From contig NC_081554.1 in the NCBI RefSeq assembly GCF_963082655.1, positions 63,453,820-63,517,819 on the forward strand: a DNA stretch of 64,000 nt. The letters run 5' to 3'. This stretch comes from Stomoxys calcitrans. Lineage: Eukaryota; Arthropoda; Insecta; Diptera; Muscidae. The notes under the pieces are model-generated. The model saw only the letters and a program-made list of their open reading frames with translations. It ran no database searches and was not told the DNA's origin. The position numbers and the translations under genes are program-made. Shown piece after piece: positions 10,400-21,770 of this stretch. Position 1 is the first letter of the stretch; each line of letters opens with the position of its first letter.

Positions 10400-13083
10400 C
10401 CAAGTAAAAAGGAGTTAAGTTCGGCCGGGTTGAACTTTGGATACCCACCACCTCGGTTATATATGTAAACCACGTTTCGTCAAAATCCGGTGAAAAATGC
10501 ATACCTTATGCCCCATAGCAGCTATTTAGAAATTTGATCCGATTTAGACCAAATACTTATAAGTACAAGTCATTGTTCAATTGCGCCTTTTTTGAGGCCA
10601 AGACTTTAAATCGAGATATCGGTCTATATGACAGCTATATCAAAATCTGGACCAATTCAGAAAAATGTCGAACAGCCTAACACAACTCACAGTCCCAAAT
10701 TTCGGCGAAAACGGACAATAAATGTGCCTTTAATGGCCCCAAAACCTTAAATCAAAAGATCAGTCTATATGGCAGCTATATCAAAATCTGAACCGATCTG
10801 AGCCAAATTAAAGAATGATGTCAAAGGGCCCAACACAACTCACTGTCCTAAATTGCAGCCAAATCGGATAATAAATGTGGCTTTATGGACATAAGACCCC
10901 AAATCGGCGGATCGGTCTATATGGCAGCTATATTAAAATCTGAACCGATCTGAGCCATATTGAAGAAGGATGTCGAAGGGCCTAACACAACTCACTGTCC
11001 CAAATTTCGGAGAGATCGGACAATAAATGCGCCTTTTATGGGCCCAAAACCTTAAATCGAGAGATCGGTCTATATGGCAGCTATATCCAAATCTAGACCG
11101 ATTTGGGCTAAATTAAAGAAAGATGTCGCAGGGCCTAACACAACTCACTTTGCCAAATATCAGCAAAATCGGATAATAAATGTGGCTTTTATGGGCCCAA
11201 GACCCTAAATCAGCGGATCGGTCTATATGGCAGCTATATCCAAATCTAGACCGATTTGGGCCAAATTAAAGAAATATGTCGAAGGGCCTAACACAACTCA
11301 CTGTCCTAAATTTCAGCCAAATCGGAGAATAAATGTGGCTTTTATGGGCCTAAGACCCTAGATCGTCGGATCGGTCTTTATGGTAGCTATATCCAAATCT
11401 AGACCGATCTGAGCCAAATTAAAGAGGTATGTCGAGGGGCCTTACACAACTCACTGTCCCAAGTTTCAGCAAAATCGGATAATAAATGTGACTTTTATGG
11501 GCCTAATACCCCAAATCGGCGGATCGGTCTATATGGCAGCTATATCCAAATCTAAACCGATCCGGGCAAAATTAAAGAAAAATGTAGAAGGGCCTAACAC
11601 AACTCACTGTCCTAAATTTCAGCCAAATCGGATAATACATGTGGCTTTTATGGGCCTAAGGCCCTAGATCGGCGGATCGGTCTTTATGGCAGCTATATCC
11701 AAATTTGGACCGATCTGAGCCAAATTGAAGAGGGATGTTGAGGGGCCTAACACAACTCACCTTGCCAAATATCAGCAAAATCGGATAATAAATGTGGCTT
11801 TTATGGGCCCAAGACCCTAAATCAGCGGATCGGTCTATATGGCAGCTATATCCAAATCTAGACCGATTTGGGCCAAATTAAAGAAATATGTCGAAGGGCC
11901 TAACACAACTCACTGTCCTAAATTTCAGCCAAATCGGACAATAAATGTGGCTTTTATGGGCCGAAGACCCTAAATCGCCGTATCGGTCTATATGGCAGCT
12001 ATATCCAAATCTATACCGATCTGTGCCAAATTGAAGAATAATGTCGATGGGCCCAACGCAACACACTGTCCCAAATTTCAGCAAAATCGGACAATAAAGG
12101 TGGTTTTTATGCGTTTAAGACCCCAAATCGGCGGATCGGTCTATATGTCAGCTATATATATATATATATATCCAAATCTAGACCGATCTGTGCCAAATTG
12201 AAGAAGGAGGTTGAAGGTCCAACACAACTCACTGTCCCAAATTTCAGCAAAATCGGTCAAAAATTGCGTCTTCCAGGGGCTCAAGAAGTCAAATCGGAAG
12301 ATCGGTTTATGTGGGACCTATATGAGGATAAAGAGCGATTTAGACCGCAAGTGGCACAGTTGATGGAAGTCACAATAAAACACTATATGCTAAATTTTAG
12401 CCAAATCGTATGAAAACTGAGGCTTCCAAAGGCTCAAGCAGTCAAATCGAGAGATCGGTTTATATGGGAGCTATATCAGGTACTTGACCGATTTCGACCA
12501 TACTTAACACAGATGTTGAAAATAATAACAGAACACTATGTGCAATTTTATGCCAAATCGGACAAGAATTGCGGCTTCCAGGGGCTCGAGAAGTCAAATC
12601 GGGAGATCGGTCCATACGGGAGCTATATCCAAATCTAAACCGATATGGCCCATTTGCAATTTCCAAGGACCTACATCAATATTAAGCAAAATTTCAAACC
12701 CCACTAAGGAACAGGGCCAAACTTCTCACATACCACTGAGTGCAGTCCGATTCAAGTTTAAGCTCAATGATAAGGGGCCTCCTTTTTATAGCCGAGTCCG
12801 AACGGCGTGCCGCAGTGCGACACCTCTTTGGAGAGAAGTTTTACATGGCATAGTACCTCACAAATGTTGCCAGCATTAGGAGGGGAAAACCACCGCTGAA
12901 AATTTTTCTAATGGTCTCGCCAGTATTAGAACCCAAACGTTCAGCGTCATAGGCGGACATGCTAACCTCTGCGCTACGGTGGCCTCCATCAGCAATATTA
13001 AGAATCTGTGTTAAATTTCAATTGGCTAGCTTTACGCGTTCGACCGTTATTGTGATTTCGACTGACTGACATGGCTAAATCGA
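10400..13083 (-). mobile_element. long HINE with about a dozen 153-bp units, hit by a SINE
   Basis: Left end AAGTAAAAAGGAGTTAAGTT plus a TTCGGCCGGGTTGAA hairpin. Units start at 11215, 11368, 11521, 11674, 11827 and about 11980, exactly 153 bp apart, with others on either side. Unit type changes near 12270 from GATCGGTCTATATGG to GATCGGTTTATATGGGAGC. A SINE occupies 12698-12988; the element resumes with GGCTAGCTTTACGCGTTCG and is truncated at 13083 before the core. A (TA)n run sits at 12154-12171. Confidence 0.85.
12698..12988 (-). mobile_element. SINE inserted in the 10400-13083 HINE
   Basis: Reverse orientation; the tRNA head is at the right (GCGCTACGGTGGCCTCC). ATCAATATTAAG left of it and ATCAGCAATATTAAG right of it look like the target duplication, and HINE sequence resumes on the right (GGCTAGCTTTACGCGTTCG), so the SINE is younger than the HINE. 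Confidence 0.8.
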
Positions 13084-13084
13084 C

Positions 13085-13263
13085 TCGAGTACGCCACCTC
13101 TTTGTGGATAAGTTTTAACTTGGCATAGTACCTCACAAATGTGGTCAGCACTAATAGGAGGTAACCACCACTGAAAATTTATTTTCTGATGATCTCGCCA
13201 GGATTCGAACACAAGCGTTCAGCGTCATACGCGGACATACTAACTTCTGCGCTATGGTGGCTT
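13085..13263 (-). mobile_element. SINE, 3'-truncated
   Basis: Reverse orientation: GTACGCCACCTCTTTGTGG, TACCTCACAAATGTGG, then the B box (CAGGATTCGAACACAAGCG) and A box (CTGCGCTATGGTGGC). A (GTCT)n tract follows at 13261-13318. Confidence 0.75.
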
Positions 13264-13318
13264 TCTTTCTGTCTGTCTGTGTGTATGTTTGTCTGTCCGT
13301 CTGTCTGTCCATCTATCA
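13261..13318 (+). repeat. (GTCT)n microsatellite
   Basis: CTGTCTGTCTGTGTGTATGT then GTCCGTCTGTCTGTCCATC. Probably the stranded GTCY tract of a HINE. Confidence 0.7.
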
Positions 13319-14117
13319 GTGCGTTTCTTCTTGTCATTGAACGAAGCTTAACTTCTTTCTTAAGAAAAAGCACTACCTTTAAAAACAATAAAGTCAGCCT
13401 AATTCATGTTTTAGGGATACTTTTTATAAAACCTTATGAAAGCGGTAAATCTTAAAGCTTCATCTCTTAGTTATCAAGTTTTGTAAGGCAAGATATCTCG
13501 AAATATTGCATAAGTGACAGGTTAATCACCAATTAACCATTTCCTATGTTCTTCTCAGGATTTGCCACCAGGCTACCACGAAAATTCACAACTACCTCAA
13601 AGAAGTAAAAAAGTTCAGAATACTAAAATTGACGAATATTAAAATTGACGCCAAACAGACGGTTGAGTGTGGCCGCGGCTCCGTGTTGTTGTGGTGATTT
13701 TATATAAAACAAGCGTCCGTTCCTGTTTGTTGTCGCTGATATCAGTTCGTCTTTTGTTGCACCGTGTTTGTGAATGAAGGGAGCTGTTTCCTGCTTGTTG
13801 GTGAGCTGTTTTAATTGCTTTTTGTGAAAATAATTTTCGAGATTGCAAAACTCTTGACTGGAAGGGCAGCTGCTTTGAAAGAAAATAAATAAACATCAGC
13901 TGTGCTACTCTTTCAAACCTTTTTGTTGGACCTTGTCATCATTTCAACATATAATCGATTTAAGTGCCTGTTTCATCGATTGCTGAAACTCACAGTGCTG
14001 CCATTATACATTTCCTAAAGTGGTGCATAGTTTTAGGCGGTTCATAAAATCTTCCGCCTTATCCCATTACGAACCATTTCTAATCCTCAATCCCCTTTAC
14101 ACTTTACTATTTGCACC

Positions 14118-15071
14118 ATGAGTGTCTCGCCAAAACCAAACAGCCGCAATGATGTGTTTGCTAAACCTATTGAGGCTGGTGCCGATGAACACGTATCTGG
14201 GGACGCCAGGGCACCCAAAAGAAATCGGGACAGCATTTTTCAACGATCCTTGGTTGGTAACATATCTAAAACGCCACGACTATCCGATTCACCTTTACGT
14301 ATGATTCAACTTCTTGATGATCGTTTCGAGAAACTCTGCAGCCGATTTGAAGATCGCATGAAATCCTTACTTCGGGAGTCTGAGAATCGCCTTCTAAACG
14401 AGCTAGATAAAAAGCTTTGCGAATTAAGGACAGAAATCGCAGACATTAATGATAGAGTTAATAAACTTGAATCTGCTGCTCTAGAAATTGATCTTCTGAA
14501 GGGTGAGATCAAAGAATTAAAACTTCAGGCCCTTAGACAAGAAAATGCCTCAGTTGCAGCGGATGTACGTATAATTGGGGTACCGTTTCACGAAAATGAA
14601 AATCTATTTAACGTATTTGGGAAAATTTGTGCCAGCTGCAACATTCCTTCTCCCAAGCTCAAAACGATTCACCGTCTGAAGAATAGAAATAATACAAAAG
14701 AACGCAATTCACCAGATGCCGTTATTATTGCCACGTTTATGTCTCCTTATGACAAAAATTTCTTCCTGAAGTCACTGTCTGCTTTCAGGAAAAAAAATGG
14801 CAATTCCCTTTTGCTCCGTTTATTAGGTCTCGACTCGGATCACAAATTTTACATAAATGAGAACCTATCGAACACCAACTACAGAATACTTCAGGATGCT
14901 GTATCGCTAAAGAAGAAAAAACTTATTTACTCGGCGTTCACATTCAAGGGACTCGTGTTTGTTAAACATGGCCCCAACGATGATCCTGTAGTTATTGAAC
15001 ATGCTGACGCCCTAAATAGATTTCGGCATAACGAACTCTCACCGCATTTTGCTAATACCAACGTTCAGTAA
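14118..15071 (+). CDS. LINE ORF1 protein (coiled coil, RRM-like nucleic-acid-binding type)
   Basis: 317 residues. Residues about 1-65 are basic and polar. Residues about 70-145 form a predicted coiled coil rich in Leu/Glu/Lys/Arg heptads (FEKLCSRFEDRMKSLLRES and onward). After this comes VAADVRIIGVPFHENENLF, the IxGVPxxxxENL pattern common at the start of the RRM-like core of CR1/L1-type ORF1 proteins, then IHRLKNRNN and a basic C-terminal half. I see no CCHC zinc knuckle or PHD finger. Known for the class: ORF1p trimerises through the coiled coil and packages the element's RNA. The start chosen is the first ATG, in the context ACCATGAG. The role is inferred from position and architecture. 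Confidence 0.8.
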   Translation: MSVSPKPNSRNDVFAKPIEAGADEHVSGDARAPKRNRDSIFQRSLVGNISKTPRLSDSPLRMIQLLDDRFEKLCSRFEDRMKSLLRESENRLLNELDKKLCELRTEIADINDRVNKLESAALEIDLLKGEIKELKLQALRQENASVAADVRIIGVPFHENENLFNVFGKICASCNIPSPKLKTIHRLKNRNNTKERNSPDAVIIATFMSPYDKNFFLKSLSAFRKKNGNSLLLRLLGLDSDHKFYINENLSNTNYRILQDAVSLKKKKLIYSAFTFKGLVFVKHGPNDDPVVIEHADALNRFRHNELSPHFANTNVQ

Positions 15072-15286
15072 ATTTTTCAAACTTCACGGAAATTACACAA
15101 TACTTTTTTCAAACTTTATAACTAGTTTTAAACCATTTTTTAAATTGTTTACCTATTTAATTTTAATATTTTATTTCTTTTATCACTATCTTCAATTTAA
15201 CAACTTTTACAACATTAATTGTGATCATTTATTCCTCTGCAGCGATACTGATGGTAGAATTTTGATTTATTATTTTATCCTAAAAT

Positions 15287-18085
15287 ATGGCGAGCCTAGC
15301 TAACCATAACACTAGGGACTTGACGGCGAATATGATTAGAATTCTGGCAGGCCAACGGAGTGGTTTGAAGATATGTCACATTAACGCCCAAAGCCTGAAT
15401 AATAAGATTGACGAATTCCGATTTATCTTTGAGAATTCAGGTTTGGATGCTATTTGCGTATCAGAGACGTGGCTGAAGGAGACTACTCCTGATTCTTTCA
15501 TTGATCTTGTTGGGTATACTGTCTACAGGGCTGATAGACCACGCAGAGGAGGCGGCACAGCGATTTATGTCCGCGACAATCTGAGGACTCGCATTTGTGC
15601 CAGATCAGTGGCTGATGATAGCATTGAATATGTGTTTATAGAATTATCTGCCACGGAAAGGAAGCTATTACTTGGTTGTGTCTATAGGCCAAATAACAAT
15701 ATTGACATACAACCATTCTTGGAAGTAGTGGAACACCTTACGATTACCTACCCGGATGTCATTATTGCAGGGGATCTAAATTCCAACATTCTTTTGGACT
15801 CAAGTCTCACAGCCCAGATGTCTTCATTGGGCTTATTACCTTTCAACACATCCATGCCGACTCATTTTTCGTCCAGTTCCAGTACCCTCCTTGATTTGCT
15901 TTTTGTCAGTGAGATTTCTAAAGTTTCATTGTATGACCAACTGTCCGCATCGTGCTTCTCCAACCATGACTTGATTTTTCTGTCTTACAACTTTGAGATC
16001 CTTGGAAGGGAGGAGTCTTACTCATATAGAGATTTCAATAGTCTGGACCACGAAGCCTTACCTTCTTTGATTTCTGATATCGATTGGAGTCTGCTATACC
16101 GCATGGAATCGATAGACGATCAGGTGAACTTTTTATCTAGAAATGTGTGCGCTGTCCAAGATTTTGTGCTCCCGATCAAAATGAGACAAATTTGTTCGAA
16201 GACTAAACCTTGGTTTTCGGCAGATATTCGTGTTGCAATTGAGTCCCGAAACACTGCATACCGTAGATGGAAACGTTTTAGGACGTCGCACCTACGAGAG
16301 GAATATCGCTCCAACAGATCCCGTGTCAATAAGTTGATAAGAGCTGCCAAGATCAATTACTACCTCAGACGTTTTACCTCTGCGATCGGTTCGAGGAAGA
16401 CTTGGAAGACCATTCACGACATTGGTATCGGTCGCAGATCCCCCGATAACATCACTGATGTGGATGTGGACCAGCTTAATGCTACTTTCACCAATATTCC
16501 AACAAACCCCATAGATCCTAGTTTCTATGACTTTGAGTTGACTCTTGGGGATCGTCACAGTGAAGGTTTTGAATTTTCGGGTATAGAACAGAACGATGTG
16601 GTACTTGGTTTCTCCATGGTGAAGTCAAATGCAGTTGGATTCGACGGCATTGAACCAAGATTTCTCAAGGTACTATTACCATTTATTTTGCCATACATTA
16701 CCCACATTTTTAACAGCATTTTGACCAGAAGTTCATTTCCGGTGGCATGGAAGTACGCTAAAGTTATACCCTTACCCAAGAATTGTAGGGAGTTTCGGCC
16801 CATCTCCATTTTGTGTTTTCTGTCCAAAGTCTTTGAGAAGATAATGTATAGACAGATATTTTCGTATATAAATGAGAACTCTCTTTTATATGAGAAGCAG
16901 TCAGGTTTCCGTCCCGGACGTAGTTGTATAAGTGCTCTAGCAGATGTGGTGGAGGATATCAGGAGTAACTTGGAGAATGACGAATTGAATTTGCTTGTTC
17001 TCCTCGACCATTCAAAGGCATTCGATACGGTCGATCACACTATGTTGGCAGCAAAATTAAAAAACCTGTTTCATTTCTCGTCTTCGTCTGTTCGTTTAAT
17101 CATGTCATATCTCTCCAATCGTACCCAATCCGTGGTTTCGAAGTCATCAGTTTCTAGTCCCTTGCCTGTTATTCGAGGAGTGCCCCAGGGTTCAATCTTG
17201 GGCCCTATTCTATTCTCTTTATATAGCAACGACCTGCCAGACCAGCTCTCATTTTGTAAGACCCACATGTATGCTGATGATGTGCAGGTCTATATAAGTA
17301 GCACGAAGGAATGCTTAGACGACCATGTCAGGATGCTGAACCATGACCTGTCCAGAATTTATGAATGGGCAAATGCTAATGGCTTGTGCCTTAATCCTCT
17401 CAAGTCGAAGTGCATGGTTATTAAGAAAAGGGTTTCACGTTTCACTTGCGATCCTGTTGTTGTTGTTGCTAATGAGAGGTTAGAGATCGTGGCTCGTGCA
17501 AAGAACCTGGGGGTGACTTTCAACAGTACCTTGTCGTGGACAGACCATATTAATGCTGCTGTTGGTCAAGGGTATTCAAAGCTTCGCTCGCTTTGGTCCA
17601 CTCAACAACTTACTCCTCTTTGGGTAAGAATACTTTTGGCAAAGTCATATATTATACCTAGCCAACTCTACGGTTGTGAGCTATTTGCAAACTGTGATTC
17701 TCGAAGCAGTCGTAAGATCGATACTTTCTTCAACAGTGTGGTACGCTATGTATATGGTCTTCGTCGACAAGACTCCACTTTCCGTTTCTCCAGATCCTTA
17801 TATGGTGTATCATTTCGTGATGTTTTGCTCATGAGGTCATTGACCTTTTTACATAGGATAATATATACACAGGCACCATCTCATTTATTTGAGAGAATCA
17901 GATTTGCAAGGTCGAACCGAGGAAACAAATTGATTCCAATGATACACCGTAGCTTAGTCTCTCAATGGCATCTATTTATATTCGCCGTTCAGCTCTGGAA
18001 CTCTCTCCCGCACGACCTTCAAACCATCAGTAACGTTGTAACATTTAAAGGTAAATTACTAGATCACTTTAGGGATTCTAGATAA
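15287..18085 (+). CDS. LINE ORF2: AP-endonuclease and reverse transcriptase
   Basis: 932 residues. The N-terminal endonuclease shows HINAQSLNNKIDE (about residue 33), AICVSETWL, GGGTAIYVRDNL, GCVYRPNNN, IIAGDLNSN and the terminal SNHDLIFLSY box, in which the catalytic His is present. The reverse transcriptase follows: SNAVGFDGIEPRFLK (about 445), FRPISILCFLSKVFEK (about 500), palm A LLDHSKAFDTVDH (about 572), GVPQGSILGPILFSLY (about 631) and the catalytic YADD (about 661). The C-terminal part ends LWNSLPHDLQ...FKGKLLDHF, as in CR1/L2/Rex-like elements. There is no RNase H domain. Known role: nicking the target and priming reverse transcription on it. All catalytic motifs look intact, so activity is possible. 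Placement near the CR1/Jockey branch comes from motif wording only. Confidence 0.92.
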   Translation: MASLANHNTRDLTANMIRILAGQRSGLKICHINAQSLNNKIDEFRFIFENSGLDAICVSETWLKETTPDSFIDLVGYTVYRADRPRRGGGTAIYVRDNLRTRICARSVADDSIEYVFIELSATERKLLLGCVYRPNNNIDIQPFLEVVEHLTITYPDVIIAGDLNSNILLDSSLTAQMSSLGLLPFNTSMPTHFSSSSSTLLDLLFVSEISKVSLYDQLSASCFSNHDLIFLSYNFEILGREESYSYRDFNSLDHEALPSLISDIDWSLLYRMESIDDQVNFLSRNVCAVQDFVLPIKMRQICSKTKPWFSADIRVAIESRNTAYRRWKRFRTSHLREEYRSNRSRVNKLIRAAKINYYLRRFTSAIGSRKTWKTIHDIGIGRRSPDNITDVDVDQLNATFTNIPTNPIDPSFYDFELTLGDRHSEGFEFSGIEQNDVVLGFSMVKSNAVGFDGIEPRFLKVLLPFILPYITHIFNSILTRSSFPVAWKYAKVIPLPKNCREFRPISILCFLSKVFEKIMYRQIFSYINENSLLYEKQSGFRPGRSCISALADVVEDIRSNLENDELNLLVLLDHSKAFDTVDHTMLAAKLKNLFHFSSSSVRLIMSYLSNRTQSVVSKSSVSSPLPVIRGVPQGSILGPILFSLYSNDLPDQLSFCKTHMYADDVQVYISSTKECLDDHVRMLNHDLSRIYEWANANGLCLNPLKSKCMVIKKRVSRFTCDPVVVVANERLEIVARAKNLGVTFNSTLSWTDHINAAVGQGYSKLRSLWSTQQLTPLWVRILLAKSYIIPSQLYGCELFANCDSRSSRKIDTFFNSVVRYVYGLRRQDSTFRFSRSLYGVSFRDVLLMRSLTFLHRIIYTQAPSHLFERIRFARSNRGNKLIPMIHRSLVSQWHLFIFAVQLWNSLPHDLQTISNVVTFKGKLLDHFRDSR

Positions 18086-18387
18086 GTCTTTTTAAAAATA
18101 AATATGTCAAGTGTTAATTTTGATTTGTGAGCGGTAACTAATTGTATACCAATATTTTTCTTATTTTTGATTTATTACTCAAATTAACATCCTATTTATA
18201 TTTTGTTAGTTTCAAGCTTATTATATTTGATTTTTTTTTTCTTTTTTTTACATTTATTTATTTATACTTTGTCTAACATTGTAACTTTAAAAGGATTAAT
18301 TTCCCGTACTATAATCATAAGAACATGCGTTCTTGTTGTGCGGGTGTCAATAAATTACAAATTACAAATTACAAAATTACAAATTAC

Positions 18388-18956
18388 TACTTACGATATC
18401 CTTTCTATACTTCTTGTCTATTGCCAGTCTCATTTCTTATATAATAACTTAACCTAGAATTTTCCAAGACCAGCATGTGTTTCTGGCCATTTCATTACTT
18501 TAGTAGAACCTTTCACAAAATCAACAGGACATTATCCTTTTGTAGCCATAGAAATGTGAAAATATATGTGTATGTGTGTGTGTGTGCGTATGTCTATTAT
18601 TTCTGTGTACTTATGCTCATCCACTGCTTCTTCTTAGGGTATCTGTTAACTTCTTAGATGCATAACAAACGAACAGGACATCATTGATTATGATCATTCG
18701 TAGAATATCCACAAGAACAACAGCAGGAGCTTAAGCAGCAAAATCAACAACAAGAGTAGAACAGCAGCATCAGCTCACCATTATTGTGGGCCACACGATA
18801 CACAGTACAATCATTCTGTATCTGGGGAATGTGTGTGTTATGTTCGCGTGACAAGTTAGCAGAAGCGGAAACGAAATAGGTGTAGATGTAATTAAGGGCC
18901 TAAAATACACGTAATAGGTTGGGGGACATATTAATTTTGTAGTTTTTCAAAATTTC
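18388..18956. other. intron sequence with (TG)n and CAA/CAG-rich stretch
   Basis: CAGCAGGAGCTTAAGCAGCA near 18720 is low-complexity. No gene. Confidence 0.4.
18561..18590 (+). repeat. (TG)n microsatellite
   Basis: ATATATGTGTATGTGTGTGT followed by GTGTGCG. Confidence 0.85.
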
Positions 18957-19082
18957 CCACGAGCATTCCATTGAGGAACAGCGGCAAGCTTCTCACATGT
19001 CACATAGTGCTGTCCGATTCAAATTTGAGCTCAATGACAAGGGACCTCCTTTTTATAGCAGAGTCAGAACGGCATGCCACTA
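18957..19082 (-). mobile_element. SINE 3' part
   Basis: CATTCCATTGAGGAACAGCG through CTTTTTATAGCAGAGTCAG. The tRNA-related half is missing. Confidence 0.6.
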
Positions 19083-19339
19083 CTCACAAAATCCCAAATT
19101 GTTTTTCATACCACGCCCCCAAGTGGATTCATGTCTGGTAATTTATCCCCACCTAAGTGCCGATGTTTGTTAGTTGCGAAAGCCGGGCAATGGAAATAGG
19201 AAATACTCCAGCTTCTCATCATCATCCCCACATGCCTTACACATGCTATCACTTGCTGCACCGATTTTGGATAAGTGAGCTCGTAGTCGTATATGTCCCA
19301 GTATGATGCTGAAAGCTATGCTGGCCTCCTTTTAACTTC

Positions 19340-21770
19340 CTTTCAGTACTAGCCTCGTCTTCTGACGGTCCGAATAACCCTATAGAATTTTCGTCGTCCA
19401 CCCGACCGATTTGCTGTTCCACAGTATTACTTGCACGTTCGTCACCCATCCCTTTAACTCGGACTGCGTCGACCCGAAGGGCTTCGGATTTAACAAATTT
19501 ATTGACGGCAGTCCTCGGGCTCGCGCTACCAATTCGTCTGCTCTTTCATTCCCCTTTACTCCGCTATGGCTCAAACGATGCGGATCTTGTCATCTTACAG
19601 TCCAAGATTGTTCGTGACCTTATCGTTCTGGTCAGTTTACCGTCCGTGAAGATGTTTACACTAGAGCTGGCAAAATATCGATAATCGTAACATTCGATAT
19701 TTCTAACAATAAAAATCGATCGAATATATGCTATCGTTAATTTCCCATCACCCATATTTCAAATGACTTTAAGAAGTAATAATCAGGATACCGATTTATA
19801 TCAAGCGATATCAATGCACATATCGAATAAAACAAATGAATTTAATAACATCAGTTGGATGTTATAAGAGAAAAGATTGTACAAAATTTTAGACCGATCA
19901 GGTGAAAATTGCGCCCTCTATAGGCGAAATTTAACTTATAGGATATATTCAGTGTCGAATCGTTTTTTATACCCACCACCATAGGATGGGGGTATAGTAA
20001 TCCAGTCATTCCGTTGTAACACCTCGAAATATTGATCTGGGATCCCATAAAGTAAATATTTTCTGGATAGTCTCGACATTCTTATTCGATCTAGCCATGT
20101 CCGTCTGTCGGTTCAAATCACGATAGCGGTCGAACGCGTAAAGCTAGACACTTAAAATGTTGCACAGACTTTTAATATTGGTGTAGGTCGTTGGAGATTG
20201 CATATGGGTTATATCGGTTCAGATTTAGATATAGCTCCCATATAAACCGATCTCCCGATTTGACTTCTTGAGCCCCTTGAAGCCACGATTCTTGTCCGAT
20301 ATGGCTGCAATTTTGTACGTTGTGTTCTGTTATGACCTCCAACAACTGCGCTATGTAACCGAAAACCTGATATTGCTTCTATATAAACCGACCTCGCGAT
20401 TTGACTTTTTGAGCCACTGGAAGCTTAAATTTTCATCCGATTTAGCTGAACTTTTGCACATATTGTTCCGATGTGACTTCCAAGACCTGTAGCAAGTACC
20501 GTCCAAATCAGTCTATAACCTTTTTAGCTGCCATATAAACCGTTCTCCCGATTTGACATCTATAGGCCTTGAAAGCCTAAATGTGACTTCCAACACCTGC
20601 GTTAAGTACCGCCCAAATCGCTCTTTAACCTAATACAGAAGTCCCGATTTGACTTCTTTACACATGGTGTCCTGTTATGTCTCTCAACAACTGCGTGAAG
20701 TACGATCCAAATCGGTCTATAACCAGATATAGCTGCCATATTTTAGAATTAGTCCATGGTGGTGGGTTCCCAAGATTTGTCCCGGCCGAACTTAGCACGG
20801 TTTTACTTGTTTTTGTTCAATTGTACAAAAAAAAATTAACTTTGTCGATAGTATCGTTAGGTAAAATATCAATCGATGTTCAGACAAAAAAATATATAGA
20901 TAGTGACGTCGATACTCGACGTGTAAACTACAGCTGGCAACTGTGCTAAGTACAGTCTAATCGCCCAGATCTTCGCCTTGAGGACCGTATTATGGTCAGG
21001 CAGACTCAGTCCCTGGGTTCTCAGGCCCGCTCTGTCCTTTAGCCTTAATCCATCTGTGTAGCATGATCTTCCAGATAGCAATACCAGAAATCCATCAATC
21101 CAAGTCGCTGGCAGCAGTGTTTCGCACTCGATAACAAGTGTCGTCTCAGATATTCGGTCAAACCTCTTTCTTTCCTTCGATTATGCTACAATGGTACGAC
21201 CCACTCCTATCCTCTATCCATTCTCTCGTCGCCTTAAGTCTCATAGCCGCAGTGGCTACCTCACCCTAAATCTGTCTATGGGTCGAATATCTAGAATAGT
21301 CTCATCCTTGCATTGCACTTTTCCCCATCGCAGTCCGACAAACTACTGAGGCGTAAGTAAGTATTGGCCTAATCACGCTCGTGAAGAGCCAGTGGACTAT
21401 CCTCGGATTCAGCCCCCATTACGAGCCTACGCCTTCATAATATCCCACATCTGTGAGCCTTTTATGAACGCTTTTGAATGTGTCACACTTCCAATTGAGT
21501 TTCCTGTCCAAGATCACTCCTAAATATTAGACCTTGTCAGATATCGTTATCGTTCTATTGAGGAAAGGTGGTGTACCAAATTGGCCCACTTTCGTCTTTC
21601 TCATGAACAGGCAGATTTTAGTTTTTTCTGGGTTAATATTCACACCCCTATGTCTAACCCACTCGTATGCGATCTGTAAGTCGCTTTCTGCCTTCTGCAT
21701 AGCTAATTCGGATGTTTATCTCTCAGAAGTATTATAACTTCGTTTGCGTTTCAGACGGGTTCAAATCCCA
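19340..21770 (-). pseudogene. LINE remnant with RT C-terminus and RNase H, split by an inserted block
   Basis: Minus strand. 21770-21480 gives NPEKTKICLFMRKTKVGQF, then YLGVILDRKLNWKC with a stop before it. 21100-20950 gives CYTDGLRLKDRAGLRTQGLS, an RNase H start whose YTDG Asp is kept while the Glu expected in VLKAKIWAI is Lys. The domain resumes at 19673 with VNIFTDGKL and SHSGVKGNERADELVARARG. CTAGAGCTGGCAA (19661-19673) and CTACAGCTGGCAA (20928-20940) flank the inserted block. RNase H after RT fits I/LOA-type LINEs. Non-functional. Confidence 0.72.
19963..20813 (+). mobile_element. HINE, complete, inserted in a LINE RNase H domain
   Basis: Starts TTTTTTATACCCACCACCAT, has the core CCCATAAAGTAAATATTTTC and GCCATGTCCGTCTGTCGG, and ends GTCCCGGCCGAACTTAGCAC then TTTTACTTGT. 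A short inverted repeat-unit fragment precedes it (19848-19935). The surrounding TATCGATAATCG-type sequence (19674-19960 and 20814-20927) is part of the inserted block. Confidence 0.8.

Larger units (their letters stand above)
13640..18387 (+). mobile_element. apparently full-length CR1-like non-LTR retrotransposon (two intact ORFs)
   Basis: A 5' untranslated part of roughly 480 nt is followed by ORF1 (14118-15071), a 215-nt spacer, ORF2 (15287-18085), a short AT-rich 3' UTR and a tail of AAATTAC repeats (18352-18387). A short-repeat tail instead of poly(A) is usual in CR1/L2/R1-related clades. Neither ORF has a stop or frameshift, unlike every other LINE piece here, so the copy is probably young. 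It lies antisense to bru2 within its intron. The 5' boundary is not fixed: TAAAATTGACG-type sequence occurs twice at about 13623-13650, and I could not identify a target-site duplication. No LTRs are visible. Confidence 0.85.

Noticed and set aside
12538..12879. 113-codon frame
   Set aside because: Spans a HINE unit and part of an inserted SINE.
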